A DNA stretch of 64,000 bases. Origin: Bacteroidales bacterium. GTDB taxonomy: Bacteria > Bacteroidota > Bacteroidia > Bacteroidales > Lentimicrobiaceae. How positions within the stretch are numbered: position 1 is the first letter of the stretch; every line of letters begins with the position of its first letter. Below are positions 17,803 through 25,685 of this stretch, one piece after another. The notes below the pieces were generated by a model, which was given only the letters and a program-made list of their open reading frames with translations, was not told the origin of the DNA and did no database searches. Position numbers and translations under genes: made by a program. The stretch is taken from positions 1 to 64,000 of the forward strand of contig JAGXGB010000004.1 in NCBI GenBank assembly GCA_024636955.1, given 5' to 3'.

Positions 17803-17881
17803 CCTTATACCGTGCTGCAAAAATAAGAATAATTATTTAAACAGAGGTTGGTTTGATAAAATGTTGTGTATTGATTTGTAT

Positions 17882-17901
17882 GGACAGGTCGTGACCTGTC
17901 C
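17882..17901. repeat. REP-like palindrome, copy 1
   Basis: GGACAGGTC and GACCTGTCC form a 9-bp stem with a 2-nt loop. It is preceded by TTGATTTGTAT and followed by ATCAC, nearly the same flanks as copy 2, 64 bp to the right. It sits in the gap between the metK promoter and the ABC ATPase gene. Confidence 0.65.
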
Positions 17902-17941
17902 ATCACCAATGTTGGAAGTATTGAATAATGTGTAATGATTT

Positions 17942-17965
17942 GTAGGGACAGGTTGTGACCTGTCC
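17942..17965. repeat. REP-like palindrome with GTAG tetranucleotide, copy 2
   Basis: GTAG is followed directly by GGACAGGT and its near complement GACCTGTCC. A GTAG next to the foot of a short hairpin is the hallmark of REP elements mobilised by RAYT-type transposases. Copy 1 has GTAT at that place. No RAYT gene is present in the window. The element overlaps nothing coding and ends 5 bp before the stop of the ABC ATPase gene. Confidence 0.65.
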
Positions 17966-17969
17966 ATCA

Positions 17970-18884
17970 CTATTCTAGTTTAGTCAATTTCCTGAAAACA
18001 TTTTCAAGCGTATTTTCTTCTTTACGCATGGAGAGAACGGTCAGGTTTTTCTCAACGGCAAACTTAAAAATCTCCTGTCTGATATCCTTGTTCTTTTCAG
18101 CTTCAAAGAGCCAGGTGTCAGGGTCTGCAGCTGTTACTTGTTTTACACCGGGTATTTGACGAAGGAGCTTAATGTCAACAGCTTTATCGAAACCTGCGTA
18201 TACTCTGTCGGTAGCACCCATGTTATGCAATAGGTTGCCTGGGGAATCATCGGCAACTATCTCACCTTTATTAATAATAATGGCGCGATTGCACATTGCT
18301 TCCACCTCCTGCATGATATGTGTGGAGAGCACAACGGTTTTTTGTTTGCCGATTTCAAGTATAAGGTTCCTGATCTCAACTAATTGGTTAGGGTCGAGGC
18401 CTGAGGTTGGTTCATCGAGTATCAGCACTTCAGGGTCATGAACTAATGCCATAGCCAGTCCAACCCTCTGCTTGTAACCTTTTGAAAGTGCCCCGATCTT
18501 CTTTTTACGTTCGGCAGTAAGCCCGGTAAGTTCCATGATTTCCGTGATGCGACTGTTCCTGTTAGAGCCCAGGTTGTGCAGTCCGGCAATAAATTCGAGG
18601 CACTCCCTAATATACATTTCAGTATAGAGGGGATTATTTTCGGGGAGGTAGCCAACCTTCCTTCTTATTTCAAGTGATTCTTCCCTGATATCATGACCAT
18701 AAACTGTAACATCGCCTGAAGTAGGAGGGATAAAGCAGGTGATGATTTTCATGAGGGTTGATTTACCGGCACCATTAGGACCCAGCAAGCCAACTATTTC
18801 ACCGGGGTTAATGCTGAACGATACATTATTTAGTGCAAGCTGTGTGCCGTAGCGTTTGGTTATATTGGAAACAACAATTGACAT
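17970..18884 (-). CDS. gldA: ABC transporter ATPase, GldA-like
   Basis: ATP-binding subunit of an ABC exporter. It has Walker A GPNGAGKST (~35-43), signature LSKGYKQRV (~134-142), Walker B VLILDEPTSGLDP (~154-166) and the switch His in STHIMQEVE. The sequence GYLPENNPLYTEMYIRECLEFIAGL and the 304-residue length with a C-terminal regulatory tail resemble GldA, the ATPase of the gliding-motility-associated transporter GldAFG. The gldF/gldG membrane partners are not next to it, so the name is tentative and another ABC-2 type exporter is possible. It faces away from the ribosomal-protein operon. Confidence 0.75.
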   Translation of the reverse strand: MSIVVSNITKRYGTQLALNNVSFSINPGEIVGLLGPNGAGKSTLMKIITCFIPPTSGDVTVYGHDIREESLEIRRKVGYLPENNPLYTEMYIRECLEFIAGLHNLGSNRNSRITEIMELTGLTAERKKKIGALSKGYKQRVGLAMALVHDPEVLILDEPTSGLDPNQLVEIRNLILEIGKQKTVVLSTHIMQEVEAMCNRAIIINKGEIVADDSPGNLLHNMGATDRVYAGFDKAVDIKLLRQIPGVKQVTAADPDTWLFEAEKNKDIRQEIFKFAVEKNLTVLSMRKEENTLENVFRKLTKLE

Positions 18885-18987
18885 ATCATAAAAATATGGG
18901 CAAAAATAGTCAAATTGAGCGAAAGAAATTCATAAATTTGCCTGCAGCAAGCCTTCCAACCGATTTGAATAAATAATTGTCGGTAAA

Positions 18988-19019
18988 TTTGTTAAATCAA
19001 AATTTAACTACTACCTTTG
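18988..19019 (+). promoter_or_regulatory. Bacteroidota-type promoter of the rplM operon
   Basis: -33 TTTG (18988-18991) and -7 TACCTTTG (19012-19019) are separated by 20 bp, a good fit to the phylum's housekeeping promoter (TTTG, about 19-20 bp, TAnnTTTG). Confidence 0.75.
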
Positions 19020-19020
19020 C

Positions 19021-19182
19021 ACCCCTTTTAGAAGGAAAGAATTGATTTGGAAGGCCGTAACCCGACAAGTTGAGGAAAGGCTTTGAAGAAGGGGCTAACC
19101 GAATGTTATTTTATTCTCATGCCCGTGAATATGATAATACGCCCGGTTTATTATTGTTTTTTAAAGTGTTAATATAAACAAA
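19021..19182 (+). promoter_or_regulatory. 5' leader of rplM, possible autogenous control RNA
   Basis: About 160 nt lie between the promoter and the rplM start. CCCCTT (from 19022) can pair with AAGGGG (about 19090-19095), enclosing smaller hairpins that include AAGCC/GGCTT-type segments. Ribosomal-protein operons often carry such leaders bound by their own product (here L13 or S9). No protein-coding sequence is seen. The family assignment is not made. Confidence 0.4.
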
Positions 19183-19638
19183 ATGGATACATTAAGTTAT
19201 AAAACCTTGTCAGCGACCCCTGACAACATCCAGAAGAACTGGGTTTTGGTGGATGCAGACGGACAGACACTCGGTCGTTTCTCGAGTAAGGTTGCCAATT
19301 TACTAAGAGGTAAGTATAAAACTAATTTTACACCTAACCTCGATTGTGGCGACTACGTAATTGTAATCAATGCCGAAAAGATAAAACTTACGGGCAAGAA
19401 GATGAATGAGAAAGTATACGTTAGACATACCGGTTATCCCGGAGGTCAGCGTTTCGCTACTCCATGGGAACTGATGCAAAAGTTTCCTGAGAGGATTATA
19501 GAACATGCGGTACGTGGAATGCTCCCTTCAAACAAGTTAGGTGATGCAATTTACCGTAATCTTAAAGTTTATGTAGGTACTGAGCACCCTCATCAAGCTC
19601 AGCAACCTCAATTGGTTAATTTAAATTCAATCAAATAG
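19183..19638 (+). CDS. rplM: 50S ribosomal protein L13
   Basis: Large-subunit protein uL13. Typical text: WVLVDADGQTLGRFSSKVANLLRGK near the start, GDYVIVINAEKIKLTGKK, and YVRHTGYPGGQR. Its length of 151 residues is normal. It is first in the rplM-rpsI-rpsB-tsf block and is separated from rpsI by 2 bp, so the two are co-translated. Confidence 0.97.
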   Translation: MDTLSYKTLSATPDNIQKNWVLVDADGQTLGRFSSKVANLLRGKYKTNFTPNLDCGDYVIVINAEKIKLTGKKMNEKVYVRHTGYPGGQRFATPWELMQKFPERIIEHAVRGMLPSNKLGDAIYRNLKVYVGTEHPHQAQQPQLVNLNSIK

Positions 19639-19640
19639 TT

Positions 19641-20027
19641 ATGGAAGTGATCAACGCTCTTGGCAGAAGGAAGACTGCTGTAGCTCGCATATATCTCAAA
19701 GATGGTAACGGTACCATTACCGTTAACGGTAGGGATTATAAAGAATACTTTCCGACAGGAACTTTACAATATGTGGTAACACAGTCGCTTGAAGTTGCTA
19801 ATTCACAAGGTAAATATGATATCAAAGTAAACCTTGATGGTGGTGGTATAACAGGTCAGGCTGAAGCACTTCGCTTAGCTATCTCAAAGGCGCTTTGCGA
19901 GATTAACGCTGAATTCCGTCCCCCGCTTAAGGCAAAGGGATTGCTCAGAAGAGATCCGCGTATGGTTGAGAGGAAAAAACCGGGACAGAAGAAAGCCCGT
20001 AAAAAATTCCAGTTCAGCAAGCGCTAA
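19641..20027 (+). CDS. rpsI: 30S ribosomal protein S9
   Basis: Small-subunit protein uS9. It begins EVINALGRRKTAVARIYLKDG and ends with the basic tail GQKKARKKFQFSKR that reaches the P-site tRNA. Its length of 128 residues is normal. It starts 2 bp after rplM. Confidence 0.97.
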   Translation: MEVINALGRRKTAVARIYLKDGNGTITVNGRDYKEYFPTGTLQYVVTQSLEVANSQGKYDIKVNLDGGGITGQAEALRLAISKALCEINAEFRPPLKAKGLLRRDPRMVERKKPGQKKARKKFQFSKR

Positions 20028-20053
20028 TCACAATTGGTGTTTAGTATCTAAAT

Positions 20054-20108
20054 CGGCAGGACCTCAATGGCTAGCGCACGCTGCCTGATGAGCTACCAGT
20101 CGATTGAG
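20054..20108 (+). promoter_or_regulatory. Pseudoknot-forming leader upstream of rpsB
   Basis: In the 115-bp gap between rpsI and rpsB, GGCAG (20055-20059) pairs with CTGCC (20081-20085). CTCAAT (20063-20068) pairs with ATTGAG (20103-20108), extended by GG-TAGC against GCTACC (20092-20097). The two helices interleave, so the RNA can form a pseudoknot. The position fits an S2-binding autoregulatory leader of the kind known for rpsB in other bacteria. Confidence 0.55.
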
Positions 20109-20142
20109 TTTAACAGAATGTAAACAAATAACAAAAAATTAA

Positions 20143-21054
20143 ATGGCAAGAACAACTTTCGATGAATTACTGGATGCCGGTTCACATTTCGGGCATTTAA
20201 AACGTAAATGGAATCCAAACATGGGCCCATATATTTTTATGGAGCGTAATGGCATTCACATTATTGATTTATACAAAACTATCGCCAAGATAGATGAGGC
20301 TGCTGCAGCAATTAAGCAGATCACCAAATCAGGGAAGAAGGTTTTATTTGTTGCTACTAAAAAACAGGCTAAGGAAATAGTTGCTGAGCATGTAAAAAGT
20401 GTTGGCATGCCTTACGTTACTGAGCGTTGGCCGGGTGGTATGCTTACAAACTTTGCTACTATTCGTAAAGCTGTTCGTAAGATGTCGTCAATTGATCGTC
20501 TTATGACAAGTCCAAGTTATACAAACATCTCTAAACGTGAGCGTTTACAGATTGTTCGTGAACGTGCTAAACTCGAGAAGAACTTAGGTTCGATCTCTGA
20601 TCTTAGCCGCTTACCTGCAGCACTGTTTGTTGTTGATATCATCAAAGAGCATATTGCAATTGCTGAAGCACGCAAACTCAACATACCTACTTTTGCTATC
20701 GTTGATACAAACTCTGATCCTAATCTGGTTGATTTCCCGATACCTGCAAATGACGATGCTTCAAAATCAATTTCCCTGATCATTGGTAAAATGGTACAGG
20801 CAATTGAAGAAGGATTGATGGAACGTAAGATTGACCGTGACAAGCGCGATGAGGACAAAGATGACACAACAAGTGGTAAGCTTGGTCGTAATTATGATCT
20901 TGATGATGACGAGGACGAGGAAACTATAGCAGGTACTGAGCGCTTAAGAACTAAACCAGTTCCAGCTGAAGAGGCCGGTGGAGATGGCAGAAGCCGTAAA
21001 CCACTTGCTCGTAAACCTATCGGTAAAAAACCAGGTGGACCTCCCCGTAAATAA
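20143..21054 (+). CDS. rpsB: 30S ribosomal protein S2 with charged C-terminal extension
   Basis: Small-subunit protein uS2. The core (about 1-230) has the usual blocks: LLDAGSHFGHLKRKWNP, IHIIDLYKT, ERWPGGMLTNFATI, and PTFAIVDTNSDPNLVDFPIPANDDA. After ~230 comes a tail of about 70 residues, first acidic (DKRDEDKDD, DLDDDEDEE), then basic and proline-rich (KPLARKPIGKKPGGPPRK). S2 in E. coli is 241 residues, so the tail is an addition, probably disordered and on the ribosome surface. It is preceded by a pseudoknot leader and followed by tsf after 28 bp. Confidence 0.96.
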   Translation: MARTTFDELLDAGSHFGHLKRKWNPNMGPYIFMERNGIHIIDLYKTIAKIDEAAAAIKQITKSGKKVLFVATKKQAKEIVAEHVKSVGMPYVTERWPGGMLTNFATIRKAVRKMSSIDRLMTSPSYTNISKRERLQIVRERAKLEKNLGSISDLSRLPAALFVVDIIKEHIAIAEARKLNIPTFAIVDTNSDPNLVDFPIPANDDASKSISLIIGKMVQAIEEGLMERKIDRDKRDEDKDDTTSGKLGRNYDLDDDEDEETIAGTERLRTKPVPAEEAGGDGRSRKPLARKPIGKKPGGPPRK

Positions 21055-21082
21055 ATTGTATAATATATAACTGATTCTTTTT

Positions 21083-21919
21083 ATGGCAAATATTACAGCT
21101 GCAGACGTAAACAAGCTCCGCCAGATGACCGGCGCCGGCATGATGGACTGCAAGAATGCATTACAGGAAAACGACGGAGATTTTGAAAAAGCAATTGACT
21201 ATCTTCGCAAGAAGGGACAGAAATTAGCTACAAAGCGTGCTGATAAGGATGCCAATGAAGGCATCGTACTTGCCCGCACTACTGATAGTCGCGATTACGG
21301 AGTTATTTTCATGCTTAACTGTGAAACCGATTTCGTAGCAAAGAACCAGGAATTTGTGAACTTTACAAATTCTCTTATGGCTAAAGCTATTGAAAGCAAG
21401 CCGGCTAATGCTAACGAATTCAAGTCACTAGACCTGAATGGCCGCACTGTTGAGGATAATATTACTGAGATGGTAGGTAAAACAGGTGAAAAGATGGAAC
21501 TTGCTCACTTTGAAGCTATTACTGCTCCAACTGTATTTGCATACAATCATCCGGGCAATCGCCTTGCTACGCTTCTTGGTCTTAACCAGACCGGTGTTGA
21601 TGGCATTGAACAGGCAGGCCACGAAGTTGCTATGCAGATAGCTGCTATGGCTCCTGTTGCTCTTGATAAGGAAGATGTTCCTTCTGATATTATTGAACGC
21701 GAAATAGAAATTGGTAAAGAACAGGCTCGCCTTGAAGGTAAACCTGAGGATATGGTAGAAAAGATTGCTTTAGGAAAATTAAACAAGTTCTATAAAGAGA
21801 ACACTCTGCTCAACCAGGAATTTGTTCGTGATAACAAACTATCAGTTCGTGAGTATCTGAATAAAGTAAATAAGGATCTTTCTGTTAGCGCTTTCAAGCG
21901 TTTTATGCTTGGAGCTTAA
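21083..21919 (+). CDS. tsf: Elongation factor Ts
   Basis: Guanine-nucleotide exchange factor for EF-Tu. The N-terminal UBA-like domain has VNKLRQMTGAGMMDCKNALQENDGDFEKAIDYLRKKG. The motif FMLNCETDFVAKNQEF marks the core. It is 278 residues long and ends with the C-terminal module, as in most bacteria. It is last in the operon, followed by a strong terminator. Confidence 0.97.
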   Translation: MANITAADVNKLRQMTGAGMMDCKNALQENDGDFEKAIDYLRKKGQKLATKRADKDANEGIVLARTTDSRDYGVIFMLNCETDFVAKNQEFVNFTNSLMAKAIESKPANANEFKSLDLNGRTVEDNITEMVGKTGEKMELAHFEAITAPTVFAYNHPGNRLATLLGLNQTGVDGIEQAGHEVAMQIAAMAPVALDKEDVPSDIIEREIEIGKEQARLEGKPEDMVEKIALGKLNKFYKENTLLNQEFVRDNKLSVREYLNKVNKDLSVSAFKRFMLGA

Positions 21920-21988
21920 TTAAAGAAGCTTGATAAATGTTCTGTGGGATGGCAGGATTTTCAAACTATCCAACAGATCAAAAAAAAC

Positions 21989-22015
21989 AAAAAAGCCATT
22001 ACTAATGGCTTTTTT
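21989..22015. terminator. Bidirectional terminator between tsf and yqeY
   Basis: AAAAAAGCCATT and AATGGCTTTTTT form a 12-bp stem with a 3-nt loop. T tracts follow in both directions, so it can end both the tsf and the division-cluster transcripts. Confidence 0.9.
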
Positions 22016-22064
22016 GCTTTTTTAGGCCCTAAGGCCTTGTTGGGTACTACACCCGGTTGGGGGG

Positions 22065-22523
22065 TTATTGAAGCTCTTGCTTCACCATCATTGCAATTGT
22101 TTTACTTTCAGCTTTGCCCGCAAGTTGTTGATTGGCCGCGTTTACAACTTTGCCCATGTCCTTCATACCCGAAGCACCCATTACACTTATAAGGTTTCTG
22201 ATGAAAGATTGTAAAGATGCTTCGTCCATTTGTTCAGGCAGATAGGCTGAAATAATCTTAGCTTGATAAAGTTCAGTTCCAGCCAGGTCTTCACGGTTTT
22301 GTTGCTGATAAATGGTGGCTGTTTCTTTGCGTTGCTTAACCAGTTTCTGCAGTATCTTTATCTCTTCGTCCTCAGTCACCTGGCTGGCACCTTCACTGGT
22401 GAGTGCCAGCAATAGAGCTGATTTCACAGCCCGCAGTGCCTCAAGCTTCTCTTTTTCACGGGCAAGCATTGCTTTTTTTATGTCTTCGTTAATCTTCTCA
22501 GTTAAGCTCATATTAGTCGACAT
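22065..22523 (-). CDS. GatB/YqeY-domain protein
   Basis: Small helical protein of the YqeY family, related to the tail domain of the GatB subunit of tRNA amidotransferase. Visible: MSLTEKINEDIKKAMLAREK, KLEALRAVKSALLLA, YQAKIISAYLPEQM and the C-terminal GKVVNAANQQLAGKAESK. The start at 22523 overlaps the ftsZ stop by 11 bp. A second Met at 22511 lies just past the ftsZ stop and gives the more usual N-terminus. It is last gene of the division cluster. Its cellular role is poorly known. Confidence 0.88.
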   Translation of the reverse strand: MSTNMSLTEKINEDIKKAMLAREKEKLEALRAVKSALLLALTSEGASQVTEDEEIKILQKLVKQRKETATIYQQQNREDLAGTELYQAKIISAYLPEQMDEASLQSFIRNLISVMGASGMKDMGKVVNAANQQLAGKAESKTIAMMVKQELQ

Positions 22524-24243
22524 TATCGTGCAGGAATGAATTGTTTTGTTTCATTTCCACACCGTTTTCATTTTTAAAGAGGGAATATCTCGATACTTCT
22601 GTTTCAGAGGAAGCAGTAGGTTCATTCAATTCCACCTTACGACGCAGATATGCCGGTTGTTTTTCAAGCTCATCAAGTCCTTCAGTAGTTTTGATCTTGA
22701 GGCTCATTTCTTCCAGTTTGCGGGCTCGATCCTGTGAAAGTTCATCTTGCTTTAAAGCCGGATCATTTTTAAAAGCTTTCAGAAACTCAAAACCGGGTTG
22801 TGCTTTTTTCTGAGGTGAAGATTCCTGGGCAATTCTCGAACCACCTTGTGTATTCATGCTATTTGGCGATTCAGAATTTGCCTGAGCTCCTGAATTGTCC
22901 TGGACTCTTGAATTATCTTGAGCTCTAATACTACCTTGTGGTGTATTCTCTGATGTTCCTGAATTGTCCTGGAATCTCAGCATACCTGAAGTTAGTGGTT
23001 TATTATTAGCAGAGACATCTTTTATTCCTGAGGTCTCCTGAACTCCGGGGTTGTGTACTGGCGATCCTGTTATCTCAAATGTAAAACTGCGTTCTTCCTT
23101 TTTTACTTCAGCTTCAGTGAATTTTATAGTATTTGTTTCAGGCTGGTCCTCAGTATTTGAGGGGGTGATAAGTTTCACTTCCTTAATATCGCCAACATAA
23201 GGGGTATCCTTAATAATTGCAGGAGCAGGATTTTTACCATTCAGCACATGCACAATTTTTTCAGTTTCCTCAGCTAATTTGTTTTTTGAATCAAAACCTG
23301 TAGCGATCAGTGTGAGGCTAATATTATCACCTAAGCTGTCGTCAGTTCCATTACCCCAGATGATATCGGCAGATGAACCTGCCTCATGCTGGATGTAGTC
23401 GGTAATTTCCATTACTTCATCAAGGGTGATCTCTTCATTGCCTGATGATATATAGAGCAGAATGTTGCTGGCACCCCTGATATTGGCATCATCAAGAAGC
23501 GGTGATGTCATAGCCATTTTAACTGCTTCGAGTGCGCGGTTTTCTCCACTGGCCATGCCTGAGCCCATAATAGCTTTACCACTTTCTTTCATTACAGTTT
23601 TTACATCTTCAAAGTCAACGTTGATATAACCGGTAACAGTAATGATTTCGGCAATACCCTTGGCGGCAACTGTGAGTATGTTATCAGCTTTGCTAAATGC
23701 TTCTGAAAGCTTAAGATCGCCTTCCAGCTCGCGGAGTTTATCATTGCATATAATGAGCAGCGTATCCACTGTTTTACGCAATTCATCAATACCCGCGCGT
23801 GCCTGTTGAGTACGTTTGCGTCCTTCAAAAGAAAAGGGCAATGTAACTATACCCACAGTGAGTATGCCCAGTTCTCTTGCGAGGGCAGCAATCACAGGTG
23901 CAGCGCCAGTACCGGTACCACCGCCCATTCCGGCTGTAATGAATACCATCTTAGTGTTGTTCTCCAGCATCTTCCGTATTTGGTCAATATTCTCATTTGC
24001 CGCTTCCTTCCCAACCTGTGGGATAGAACCGGCACCGAGGCCTTTATTGCCAAGTTGTATCTTAACAGGAACAGGGCTTGTATCGAGGGCCTGACAGTCA
24101 GTATTGCATATGATAAAGTCTACCCCCCTTATTCCTTGCTTAAACATATGGGTAACAGCATTGCTACCACCGCCACCTACACCTATAACTTTTATGATGG
24201 ATGACTGATTTTTCGGCATTTCAAATTTCAGCATTTCAGGCAT
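22513..24243 (-). CDS. ftsZ: Cell division GTPase FtsZ with long variable linker
   Basis: Tubulin-like GTPase that forms the division ring. The core (about 10-330) includes IIKVIGVGGGGSNAV and the tubulin signature GGGTGTG at 107-113. From ~370 to ~520 it has a long low-complexity linker with repeated QDNSG/QDNSR/QANSE units. It then reaches a conserved tail with QPAYLRRKVELNE near 530-545, the usual place of the FtsA-binding end in this phylum, followed by 35 further residues. At 576 residues it is far longer than E. coli FtsZ (383), the extra being linker. It lies directly after ftsA (86 bp). Confidence 0.97.
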   Translation of the reverse strand: MPEMLKFEMPKNQSSIIKVIGVGGGGSNAVTHMFKQGIRGVDFIICNTDCQALDTSPVPVKIQLGNKGLGAGSIPQVGKEAANENIDQIRKMLENNTKMVFITAGMGGGTGTGAAPVIAALARELGILTVGIVTLPFSFEGRKRTQQARAGIDELRKTVDTLLIICNDKLRELEGDLKLSEAFSKADNILTVAAKGIAEIITVTGYINVDFEDVKTVMKESGKAIMGSGMASGENRALEAVKMAMTSPLLDDANIRGASNILLYISSGNEEITLDEVMEITDYIQHEAGSSADIIWGNGTDDSLGDNISLTLIATGFDSKNKLAEETEKIVHVLNGKNPAPAIIKDTPYVGDIKEVKLITPSNTEDQPETNTIKFTEAEVKKEERSFTFEITGSPVHNPGVQETSGIKDVSANNKPLTSGMLRFQDNSGTSENTPQGSIRAQDNSRVQDNSGAQANSESPNSMNTQGGSRIAQESSPQKKAQPGFEFLKAFKNDPALKQDELSQDRARKLEEMSLKIKTTEGLDELEKQPAYLRRKVELNEPTASSETEVSRYSLFKNENGVEMKQNNSFLHDNVD

Positions 24244-24329
24244 GTTTTGATCTCCTAAATTTACTCGTTAATTGTGCGTTTATTCAATATTTTAAGGACT
24301 TTTTATCAACAGGTCATTTGTTAATATCT

Positions 24330-25619
24330 TCATACTCCGTCCTCTTCAAAAAACTTCTTTATTTTGTCGAGAAATGACTTTGTGGGCTTCTTTTCTTCAG
24401 ATTTTCCAGGCTTTTCAGCTTTCTCAATTACCTTTCCAGTTTTCTCATTTTTGGTCTGCTCTTTTTCATATCTCTGAAGTCCAATAATTACCAATCCAAT
24501 ACCTGTTGAGTACATAGGACTTGCCATTTCTTCAGGCACACCGGGTGCCAGATGTTCATTGGGATAACCAATGCGCGTATCCATGCCGGTGATAAACTCA
24601 GTAAGTTGGGTCACATGCTTGAGAAGTGCGCCGCCGCCAGTGAGTACAATGCCTGCTATGAGTTTCTTTTCGTATCCAGAGTTCTTGATCTCAAAATGAA
24701 CATGTTCAATGATCTCTTCCATGCGTGCCTGTATGATACTGGCCAAGTTCTTCAAGGTAATTTCCTTTGGAGGCCGTCCTCTGAGACCAGGGATTGCAAC
24801 AATTTCTTCATCCCTGTTTTCGCTTGCAAGTGCTGAGCCGAATTTTACTTTAAGGTCTTCAGCATGTTTCTTAATAATGGTGCAGCCTTCTTTAATATCC
24901 TCGGTTATAATATCCCCGCCAAAAGGAATAACTGCAGTGTGCCTGATAATTCCATCCTGGAAAATAGCTATATCAGTGGTGCCCCCACCTATATCGACTA
25001 ACGCAACTCCGGCTTCCTTTTCCTCATCGCTTAACACAGCCTCAGCCGATGCCAGAGGTTCCATAAGAAGGGAGTCGATGTTTAGGTTGGCTTTCTTCAC
25101 ACATTTGCAAATATTACGTGCTGCTACAGTTTGCCCTGTAATGATATGGAAATTGGCTTCAAGGGAGTGACCCAGCATCCCTTTTGGTTGTTTTATCCCT
25201 GTTTCACCGTCAATTGTATATTCTTGGGGAATTGCTTCAATGATCTCTTCTCCGGGATTCATAGCAAGCTTATACATGCTTTCAGTAAGGCCGTCAATAT
25301 CTTCCTGGCTTATTTCAATCTCACTGTTAGGTCTGATAATGGACCCGCGATACTGAATGCTTTTAATGTGCTGGCCTGCAATACCCACGTTCACTGTTAC
25401 AATGTTAGAGTCAGATCTGGCTTCAGCTTCTTTAACTGCAGCTACTATGCTTTGCACAGTATCTTCAATGTTTGCTACTACACCACGCTTGACGCCTATT
25501 GATTCAGAACGTCCGAACCCAAGGATCTTAATTTTCCCATGTTCGTTTCTTTGCCCCACAATGGTAGCGATTTTGGTAGTTCCTATATCGAGGCCAACTA
25601 TTATTTCAGAAGATTCCAT
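24330..25619 (-). CDS. ftsA: Cell division protein FtsA
   Basis: Actin-like ATPase that tethers FtsZ to the membrane. Visible: IIVGLDIGTTKIATIVG (phosphate 1), the FtsA-specific 1C domain region (TVNVGIAGQHIKS), VALVDIGGGTTDIAIF (phosphate 2) and GIVLTGGGALLKHV (adenosine motif). The C-terminus carries a charged linker (GKVIEKAEKPGKSEEKK) and an amphipathic end SFLDKIKKFFEED, the membrane-targeting helix. Its length of 429 residues is normal. Confidence 0.96.
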   Translation of the reverse strand: MESSEIIVGLDIGTTKIATIVGQRNEHGKIKILGFGRSESIGVKRGVVANIEDTVQSIVAAVKEAEARSDSNIVTVNVGIAGQHIKSIQYRGSIIRPNSEIEISQEDIDGLTESMYKLAMNPGEEIIEAIPQEYTIDGETGIKQPKGMLGHSLEANFHIITGQTVAARNICKCVKKANLNIDSLLMEPLASAEAVLSDEEKEAGVALVDIGGGTTDIAIFQDGIIRHTAVIPFGGDIITEDIKEGCTIIKKHAEDLKVKFGSALASENRDEEIVAIPGLRGRPPKEITLKNLASIIQARMEEIIEHVHFEIKNSGYEKKLIAGIVLTGGGALLKHVTQLTEFITGMDTRIGYPNEHLAPGVPEEMASPMYSTGIGLVIIGLQRYEKEQTKNEKTGKVIEKAEKPGKSEEKKPTKSFLDKIKKFFEEDGV

Positions 25620-25685
25620 ATCTGTTTATTATTTAAAGCAAACAACTTAATATTTTATACAGCTTATTAGTTATGCTCTGCTATC

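Noticed and set aside
24709..25170. 153-codon plus-strand reading frame antisense to ftsA
   Set aside because: It is a shadow of ftsA codon usage with no motif, signal or operon context.
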